Source of the DNA: an uncultured Microcaldota archaeon
GTDB taxonomy: Archaea > Micrarchaeota > Micrarchaeia > Anstonellales > Bilamarchaeaceae
NCBI GenBank assembly: GCA_903920925.1
Contig: CAIXOA010000053.1
Coordinates: 1-6,319 of the forward strand
DNA length: 6,319 bases
Reading direction: 5' to 3'
The translations under genes were made by a program, and so were the position numbers. The notes under the pieces were generated by a model. It was not told where the DNA came from and made no database searches. It was given only the letters and a program-made list of their open reading frames with translations. Positions 1-4,766 of the stretch are shown here, piece by piece (within the stretch, counting starts at the first letter, position 1; each line of letters opens with the position of its first letter).

Positions 1-1
1 C

Positions 2-736
2 GACTTCGCCAGCGAGGAGGGCGCCAAATACGTTGATGTGGAGCACATCCGCAAGGGGCGCACGGTCGCGAAGCCCATCGAGTCCCAGGTCGTGGAGAAG
101 CTGGTGGAGCACAAGAAGGAATACCAGATATTCCCGACCAAAGGATATTCCGTCGGAAAGGTGAACGGGCTCGCGGTCATAGGCGACGCGTTCTCCGGCA
201 TAGTGCTGCCGATTGTTGCGGAGGTCACGCCCTCATCCTCCACGAGCGGGGGGAAGATAATCGCCACGGGAAAATTGGGTGTAATCGCAAAGGAGGCGGT
301 TGAGAACGTCTCCGCCATCATAAAGAAATACGCCGAGAAGGACCTTTCCAAAAAAGACATACACATACAGTTCCTCCAGACCTACGAGGGGGTGGAGGGC
401 GATTCCGCGTCCATCTCCATCGCGGTCGCGGTGATTTCCGACCTGGAGGGGATACCCGTCGACAACTCCTACGCGATGACCGGCTCCCTTTCTGTTCGGG
501 GCGAAGTCCTGCCCGTGGGCGGCGTAACTGCTAAAGTTGAGGCGGCCTACGATGCGGGCATAATGAAGGTCCTCATCCCGAAGGCGAACGTGAAGGACGT
601 ATACCTGAAGAGCGAACTCAGGGGAAAGGTAAAGATTTACGAGGCCGAGAACATCCTTGACGTCCTCACCCTTGTCCTGAAGGACTGCCCGGAGAAGAAG
701 AGGCTATTGGCGGAAATAAAGAAGCAGTTCCATTAG
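2..736 (+). CDS. lonB: Archaeal Lon protease (LonB type), C-terminal part; 5' end outside the window
   Basis: ATP-dependent serine protease for quality control; archaeal LonB proteins are normally membrane-anchored through segments in the AAA+ module. The reading frame is open to the left edge (first visible residues DFASEEGAKYVD), so the GTG at 38 is an internal valine and not a start. What remains is the end of the AAA+ alpha-helical lid followed by a complete S16 protease domain. Counting from the valine at 38, the signature NGLAVIGDAFSGIVLPIVAE spans residues 43-62. The catalytic serine is S123 in EGDSAS (codon 404-406) and the catalytic lysine is K166 in GGVTAKVEAA (codon 533-535). Their 43-residue spacing is the classic Lon dyad spacing. 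The Walker A/B motifs must lie upstream of the window. The protein ends normally at a TAG. It converges on the DUF373 gene with no intergenic base. The family call is secure; the LonB subtype rests on the EGDSAS form of the active-site motif. Confidence 0.95.
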   Translation, partial: DFASEEGAKYVDVEHIRKGRTVAKPIESQVVEKLVEHKKEYQIFPTKGYSVGKVNGLAVIGDAFSGIVLPIVAEVTPSSSTSGGKIIATGKLGVIAKEAVENVSAIIKKYAEKDLSKKDIHIQFLQTYEGVEGDSASISIAVAVISDLEGIPVDNSYAMTGSLSVRGEVLPVGGVTAKVEAAYDAGIMKVLIPKANVKDVYLKSELRGKVKIYEAENILDVLTLVLKDCPEKKRLLAEIKKQFH

Positions 737-1975
737 CTATACGCTCTTCACGAACACGCTGTCCTCAATTGAATATATGTGCCGGAAGGAAAGGCTGAAC
801 TTCCTCCCGAGCTGGTTCTGCAGGACAAGCTGCTCCTTTTTCGCATCCACCCCCAGCACCTTCCCCAGGAAGTTCCCGTTCTCGTTAATCACATCCTTTC
901 CGTCGAGCCTCATCGCGAGTATGCTGCTTCTCCTCACCATGCCGATTATCATTATCGCCGAATACCCGATTACCAGCCCGATTATGATTGCGAAAAGGAA
1001 GTCCCCGAAGCTCACGTAAGGCTCCTCTATGTTCAGCACCCACTGCGCGCCGATGCTCAAAATCATCGCGGTGAGCAGGACCGCAACCGCATAAAGGGAA
1101 TACCTGGTGATGATGAATTTCTTGTTCTCCGTGATTGAATCTATGGTCTTGCCGCCGATGATGAGCAGGAAGACCCACGGGAAGAGGAACAAAAGCGATT
1201 TGAGCACGTACGCGACCGTCTTGCCGCCGTCCAGCCCCAGCCCCAGCGCCTCTGTATACGCCTCCAGCGCGGCCCAGAACGAGACGAGCAGGAGCGCGAA
1301 CGCGGATATGTACGCGAGCCAGCTCGTCTTCTCTATCGAGAAGCGGAACTCCCTCCCGATGCTGAAGAGGGATTCCTCAATCCCGAACCCCTTTATGAGC
1401 AGGTAGAGGCCCACGATGACGCCGACGGGCTTCCAGCCCCAGTCCATGTAGCTCGAAATCGAGAAAAGGAGCACCAGGATTGCCGGAACCCCGAAAATAA
1501 TCCTCGCATAATACGGGTCCTTCAATTTCTCCAGGATGACGAAGTAGGTCTTCTCCAGCTCCTTCGCCTGCTTCATCACCACCACCTTCACCGCGTCTAT
1601 CTTGATGCGGGAGCGGATGATGGGCATGATTTCCTCGTCCGAAGCGCCGTCCGATATGAATACGCAACTCTCCGCGGGTATCTCCGCGAGTATCTTGTTC
1701 AATTGCCCGCTTATCTCCATGTCCGCCGTGTACCCGAGCTTCTTGTGCCCCGTGAGGGTCACTATCTCCACGTTCTTCTTCTCCGCCTTCATCTGGTCGT
1801 AGATCTTCACGGCCGAGAATATGGTGTTGGAATCGGTGTCCTCGGGGTCGGCCAGCGCGAGCTTCGTCGCCCCCTCCAGGTTCTCCTGCCTGCCGATGAG
1901 CGGGCCGCTCACCTTGGCCTTTTCGTACAGGTCGTTGTCCCTGTCTATGCAAAGCACCAGTATCGGCTTGACCAT
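737..1975 (-). CDS. DUF373 family archaeal membrane protein with a PRC-barrel-like C-terminal tail
   Basis: Conserved archaeal membrane protein of unknown function. Numbering from the ATG at 1975 (412 residues): a soluble N-terminal domain (about 2-153) carries the family motifs LCIDRDNDLYEKA (8-20), GPLIGR (24-29), LADPEDTDSN (41-50) and SDGASDEE (108-115), all acidic and probably ligand or metal contacts, though that is inference. About six membrane segments follow, near 159-177, 182-197, 219-240, 254-274, 292-314 and 323-346. The last 60 residues (352-410) resemble a PRC-barrel: a GKDVINENGNFLGKVLGV strand pattern ending in an I-x-D-x-VFVK strand. A longer form starts at the ATG at 1996 and adds seven residues (MGRRKWV). 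I prefer 1975 because a TATA-like TTTAAAAA (2006-1999) would place transcription start near 1977, making a leaderless message, and because family members begin just before the LVLCIDRD strand. A weaker TTTAGAAT at 2026-2019 could support 1996. It is divergent from csl4 and convergent with lonB. Confidence 0.92.
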   Translation of the reverse strand: MVKPILVLCIDRDNDLYEKAKVSGPLIGRQENLEGATKLALADPEDTDSNTIFSAVKIYDQMKAEKKNVEIVTLTGHKKLGYTADMEISGQLNKILAEIPAESCVFISDGASDEEIMPIIRSRIKIDAVKVVVMKQAKELEKTYFVILEKLKDPYYARIIFGVPAILVLLFSISSYMDWGWKPVGVIVGLYLLIKGFGIEESLFSIGREFRFSIEKTSWLAYISAFALLLVSFWAALEAYTEALGLGLDGGKTVAYVLKSLLFLFPWVFLLIIGGKTIDSITENKKFIITRYSLYAVAVLLTAMILSIGAQWVLNIEEPYVSFGDFLFAIIIGLVIGYSAIMIIGMVRRSSILAMRLDGKDVINENGNFLGKVLGVDAKKEQLVLQNQLGRKFSLSFRHIYSIEDSVFVKSV

Positions 1976-1996
1976 CACCCATTTTCTCCGCCCCAT

Positions 1997-2010
1997 TCTT
2001 TTTAAATCTT
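1997..2010 (-). promoter_or_regulatory. TATA box of the DUF373 gene, possibly shared with csl4
   Basis: On the minus strand the sequence reads AAGATTTAAAAAGA. The purine-rich bases before TTTAAAAA resemble a BRE (TFB recognition element), giving a promoter that points toward the DUF373 gene with expected start near 1977, next to the ATG at 1975. The core TTTAAA (2001-2006) is its own reverse complement, so TBP could bind in either direction. Read rightward, transcription would begin near 2030, just before the csl4 start codons at 2037 and 2046. The bases that would form a rightward BRE are pyrimidine-rich and poor. No better TATA is visible for csl4. Assignment is by spacing only. Confidence 0.55.
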
Positions 2011-2045
2011 CTTGACCTAATTCTAAACTCTATTGAGTGGATATT

Positions 2046-2627
2046 ATGACTCATCACGAACATCAGGAACACCATAAGAAAATCCTTCTCCCCGGGGACC
2101 ATGTGGGCCCGGGGGAGGTGTACGAGGCGAGCGCCTCGACCTACGTGGACAAGGACGAGGTCTACGCCTCGACAATGGGGATGCTGGAGGAGGGGTCGCG
2201 CGGCCTCAAGACCCACGTGAAGAAGCTCCAGATCGAGCGGGGCAGCGTCGTATACGGCATAGTCATAAACGTTTTCGATAATTTTGCCATAGTGGTGCTC
2301 GCCCCCGAGAAGAGCCCGGAAGGAAAGTTCGCCGGGGTTGACGAGGGAAAGATACTCGTGAAGTTCGCCTCCAAGGAATACACCCGCTCCATGCGGGACG
2401 CCTTCAAGATTGGCGACATAGTGCGCGCGAAGGTCACCGAGATAGACGGCGACACCGCGATGCTCACGACCGCCTACCCCGAATACGGGGTGATAAAGGC
2501 GTTCTGCTCCCGCGACAAGACGCCCATGGTGAAGGAGGGCCGCGACCTCGTGTGCCCCAGCTGCAAGGGGAGGGAAAGGCGCAAGATGGCGACGGATTAC
2601 AGGGCTTTCGGAAAGATTAACTTCTGA
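2046..2627 (+). CDS. csl4: Exosome complex RNA-binding protein Csl4
   Basis: Cap subunit of the archaeal RNA exosome, which guides RNA into the Rrp41/Rrp42 ring for 3'-5' degradation or tailing in the cytoplasm. Numbered from ATG 2046 (193 residues, usual for the family): an N-terminal domain opens with LLPGD (14-18) and includes STYVDKDEVYAS; a central S1 RNA-binding domain (about 60-145) contains GSVVYGIVINVFDNFAIVVL and FKIGDIVRAKVTEID; a C-terminal zinc ribbon follows. The ribbon has C154, C170 and C173, but the expected second ligand of the first pair is aspartate (D157, in CSRD). The start is either GTG 2037 or ATG 2046. I chose ATG because Csl4 proteins have only a short lead before the LPGD motif. 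Between the start and LLPGD lies a histidine-rich THHEHQEHH. It is first in a probable operon with rpoL, 9 bp downstream, and a signal peptidase gene. Other than the Asp ligand the protein looks intact. Confidence 0.95.
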   Translation: MTHHEHQEHHKKILLPGDHVGPGEVYEASASTYVDKDEVYASTMGMLEEGSRGLKTHVKKLQIERGSVVYGIVINVFDNFAIVVLAPEKSPEGKFAGVDEGKILVKFASKEYTRSMRDAFKIGDIVRAKVTEIDGDTAMLTTAYPEYGVIKAFCSRDKTPMVKEGRDLVCPSCKGRERRKMATDYRAFGKINF

Positions 2628-2631
2628 GGTG
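2626..2631 (+). promoter_or_regulatory. Ribosome binding site of rpoL, overlapping the csl4 stop codon
   Basis: GAGGTG complements the archaeal 16S 3' end and sits five bases before the TTG at 2637. It shares two bases with the csl4 TGA stop (2625-2627). The overlap fixes the non-ATG start of rpoL and suggests that ribosomes finishing csl4 re-initiate on rpoL. Confidence 0.75.
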
Positions 2632-2636
2632 TTGGC

Positions 2637-2909
2637 TTGGAACTGAAAATCATATCGGCTGCGGAAAAAGAGGTTGAGTTCGAAATAGTGGGAGGGGAAT
2701 ACACCCTCGCGGAACTGCTGACCGCCCGCCTCAACGACAAGAAGGGGGTGGAGTTCGCCTCATACAGGATTGCGCACCCGTTGATCGCCAACCCGCGCAT
2801 CTACGTGCGCGTCTCCTCCGGGAAGGCGCTCACGCTGATTTCTGAAACTTTGGAGGAGCTGAAGGGGGAAGTGGCCGCATTCAGGGAAGCGCTCGGAAAG
2901 GCGAAGTGA
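2637..2909 (+). CDS. rpoL: DNA-directed RNA polymerase subunit L (Rpb11/RpoL)
   Basis: Small RNA polymerase subunit that pairs with RpoD (Rpb3-like) to form the assembly platform of the archaeal enzyme, equivalent to one half of the bacterial alpha dimer. The 90-residue product matches the family along its whole length: an N-terminal strand with EVEFEIVGGEYTLAELLTAR (residues 12-31, the dimerisation motif), then GVEFASYRIAHPLIANPRIYV (37-57) and a C-terminal helix (about 62-88). Conserved family residues H-P-L-I and N-P are present. The start is TTG, chosen because it gives the canonical N-terminus (MELKII) and has a GAGGTG site five bases upstream. No ATG or GTG start lies in frame. It is 9 bp after csl4 and 13 bp before the signal peptidase gene, so it is very probably co-transcribed with both. 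Nothing is missing. Confidence 0.96.
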   Translation: MELKIISAAEKEVEFEIVGGEYTLAELLTARLNDKKGVEFASYRIAHPLIANPRIYVRVSSGKALTLISETLEELKGEVAAFREALGKAK

Positions 2910-2922
2910 CCCGGGGCGAACC

Positions 2923-3912
2923 ATGGAAAAGAAGGATTTTGGCTTTTCCAAATTAACCGAACGCCTCGCCACGGACTCCGTTCTCCAGTTCGCCGTAATC
3001 GCCGTTACGCTCGTTCTTTACATAATCACCAAGAGCGGCATCTTCGGAATCCTTGTGATGCTGGAGATAGTCGGCATCGTCGCCCTCGAGGTGAGGCACG
3101 GGGTGGGCAGGCACGGCTGGAAGGACGAATTGAAGGAAATAGCGGTATCGCTCGCCGTAATACTCGTCATCTGGATAGCCGCCATGTTCATAATGAAGAC
3201 CCCGGTTCCGCTCAATGCGGTGGTATCCTGCAGCATGCTCCCGAACATAGAGCGCGGGGACCTGGTGGTCGTGCAGGGCGCCGAGCCGGCAGGATACGAC
3301 ATCCAGCTCACCCCTGAGGAATTCGCCCAGCTAAACGGTTCGGTAACCGTGTACACCGAGACGGGCTCGAACGTCACCCTCAAGGGCTCCCTCTACACCT
3401 ATTGCGCCCAATACCCGTCGGACCCGATGTGCAGGAACTTCCTTTCCAGCCCCTCTTCCTTTTACGAGGCCCGCGGCCCGTTCACATTCCATTATGATAA
3501 CTGCCTGAGGGAAAGCAGGGAACAAAAATACAGCCTCACAACCCCGTGCCTCTCCTATGTGGAGGTGAAGGGGGTTTCCTACCGCCCCGATTTCACGCAC
3601 GACACGATTGTTTACGGCCCCGCGCAGGGGGATTTGTACTCGCTCGCGGGCGACATAATCCACCGCCTCTATTTCAAGGTGCACGTAGGGAATTCCACCT
3701 ATTACCTCACCAAGGGGGACAACAATCCCGTGATGGACATACAGGAATACAGTTACTCAAGGGCGATGGGCAATTCCCCGCCTGGAAATTCCCAGTACAA
3801 GGGAAAAGTGATAGGGAGGATTCCCTACATAGGCTACCTTAAGCTGTTTATCTCGGGCTTCTTCTCAGAAACGACGAACTGCGATTCCACTTTGGAAATG
3901 CCGCCCGCTTAG
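2923..3912 (+). CDS. Signal peptidase I, archaeal/Sec11 type (S26B), with a large insertion
   Basis: Membrane protease that removes signal peptides from secreted proteins on the outer face of the cytoplasmic membrane. Of 329 residues, three hydrophobic segments come first (about 20-36, 38-56, 72-91). The active site follows: S104 in VVSCSMLPNIERGDLVVV (nucleophile, S-M-x-P signature), H247 in GDIIHRLYF (the histidine that replaces the bacterial lysine) and the acidic YLTKGDNNPVMD block (261-272). The C-terminal VIGRIPYIGYLKLFI (297-310) is also typical. In a characterised archaeal enzyme (Methanococcus voltae) Ser and His are about 70 residues apart; here they are 143 apart. The extra material (about 122-225) holds four cysteines (161, 170, 194, 209) and two N-glycosylation sequons (N138, N150). 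A further sequon is at N257. The residue two before the nucleophile is S102, and C103 replaces the common Gly or Pro. ATG 2923 is 13 bp after rpoL. The gene is convergent with the unknown gene at 3946. Confidence 0.92.
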   Translation: MEKKDFGFSKLTERLATDSVLQFAVIAVTLVLYIITKSGIFGILVMLEIVGIVALEVRHGVGRHGWKDELKEIAVSLAVILVIWIAAMFIMKTPVPLNAVVSCSMLPNIERGDLVVVQGAEPAGYDIQLTPEEFAQLNGSVTVYTETGSNVTLKGSLYTYCAQYPSDPMCRNFLSSPSSFYEARGPFTFHYDNCLRESREQKYSLTTPCLSYVEVKGVSYRPDFTHDTIVYGPAQGDLYSLAGDIIHRLYFKVHVGNSTYYLTKGDNNPVMDIQEYSYSRAMGNSPPGNSQYKGKVIGRIPYIGYLKLFISGFFSETTNCDSTLEMPPA

Positions 3913-3945
3913 GGGTAGCGAATCAGCCAGTTGCCGGCACTCTAT
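3913..3945. other. Short convergent intergenic gap
   Basis: These 33 bases separate the stop codons of the signal peptidase gene (+) and the H1-tailed unknown gene (-). There is no clear hairpin and no long T-run on either strand, so neither transcript has an obvious terminator here and the two probably overlap at their 3' ends. Confidence 0.6.
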
Positions 3946-4728
3946 TTACCCGTAGTGCACGTCCTTCTCCTTCCGCACCATCATCAGTTCGTTTATCGCA
4001 GACATATACGCGTCCATGTCCGCGGCCGCAATGCTCATCGCCTTCAGCTTGTCCTCCCAGTCCCTCAATGCGAACACGAACCTCTCGTTTTTCTCCGCAT
4101 ACCTTGCATATGCCAGAATCACGTCCAGCGCATAGGTGCAGCCGCAGTTCTCCAGCGCCTCCACCGCCGCGTTCCTCAGCATCTGGAGCCCCTGCTGCTC
4201 CCCGCTCATGTAGAACGCAAGGTGCCGCGAAATGACCTTTGCCGCGCCCACATCCCCGATGTCTCCGAGAAGCAGAAGCAGTTCCACCGTCCCTTCCAGG
4301 GAATTTGAGTAATTAAACATGGAGCGGTAGACGTTCTTCCTCACATCAAGCACTTCGGTCTTCTCGCCCATTACTTTTCTGTAGAAATCGAAGTTCTCCA
4401 TCACGCGCATGTTCGCCGCCTTTGAGAGGTGTTCGTGTATCACGAAAAGGATGAACTGCCTCACGACCGCATCCCCCTTGGAATACGCCTCGAGCACCAT
4501 CTTCTTGGCCGCCTCGGCCTCCCCCCTGCCCTTGAGCATCGGATACGAATTCAGCGCCCCGAGCGCGACCTCCGCCTCCTTCATGAGGCGCTTCCTCCTT
4601 TCCAGAATTTCCCTCGGCACTTTCGCCTCGGCGGAAGGGGTCGGCACCGTTGCTTCTTGCTTCGCCGCCTTCTTCACAGCCTTTTTTGCAGTTTTTCTTT
4701 TAAGATTAGCAGTATTCTTCTTTTTCAT
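3946..4728 (-). CDS. Unknown protein: basic H1-like tail plus HEAT-like helical repeats
   Basis: I do not recognise this 260-residue protein. The first 24 residues contain ten lysines and one arginine with no acidic residue (for example TAKKAVKKAAKQ, 13-24), resembling a histone H1 tail. A Pro/Ala/Ser linker (27-38) follows, then an entirely helical body. Residues about 149-209 fit a HEAT-like pattern: ELLLLLGDIGD, then AAKVISRHL, then LRNAAVEALENCG and YALDVILAYAR. No signal peptide or membrane segment is evident, so it is probably cytoplasmic. The tail suggests nucleic-acid or other polyanion binding and the solenoid suggests protein binding; both are inference. ATG 4728 opens the lysine-rich tail. 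A T-rich TATA-like stretch at 4760-4753 would put transcription start near 4730, giving a leaderless message. It lies 32 bp after another helical-repeat gene on the same strand. The first 48 coding bases are AT-rich compared with the rest of the window, mainly because of lysine codons. Confidence 0.85.
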   Translation of the reverse strand: MKKKNTANLKRKTAKKAVKKAAKQEATVPTPSAEAKVPREILERRKRLMKEAEVALGALNSYPMLKGRGEAEAAKKMVLEAYSKGDAVVRQFILFVIHEHLSKAANMRVMENFDFYRKVMGEKTEVLDVRKNVYRSMFNYSNSLEGTVELLLLLGDIGDVGAAKVISRHLAFYMSGEQQGLQMLRNAAVEALENCGCTYALDVILAYARYAEKNERFVFALRDWEDKLKAMSIAAADMDAYMSAINELMMVRKEKDVHYG

Positions 4729-4750
4729 AGGGCGCCCTTTCTCCAGGAGC

Positions 4751-4766
4751 GGTTAAAAAACTAACC
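4751..4766 (-). terminator. Weak hairpin with T6 run after the 508-residue gene; also TATA-like for the next gene
   Basis: On the minus strand GGTTAGTTTTTTAACC forms a five-base stem (4762-4766 with 4751-4755) around a T-rich loop and includes the TAG stop of the upstream gene. The run of six Ts (4760-4755) immediately after the stop is the kind of signal that ends archaeal transcription. The same TTTTTTAA (4760-4753) sits 25-32 bp before the ATG at 4728 and could serve as that gene's TATA box. Whether it terminates, promotes or does both cannot be settled here. Confidence 0.4.

Noticed and set aside
38..40. GTG at 38 as the start of lonB
   Set aside because: The frame remains open upstream with lid-domain-like sequence and the AAA+ part would be missing, so the gene is simply cut by the window edge.
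2037..2045. GTG at 2037 as the csl4 start
   Set aside because: It remains possible, but it adds only three residues to an already long lead before the LPGD motif; ATG 2046 is the simpler choice.
1377..2216. Long minus-strand open frame of 279 codons overlapping the DUF373 and csl4 genes
   Set aside because: It is out of frame with DUF373, spans the divergent promoter and part of csl4, and encodes low-complexity Arg/Gly/His-rich protein typical of a GC-rich shadow frame.
3331..3684. Minus-strand open frame of 117 codons opposite the signal peptidase gene
   Set aside because: It is antisense to conserved catalytic motifs of the signal peptidase and has no family resemblance or start signal.
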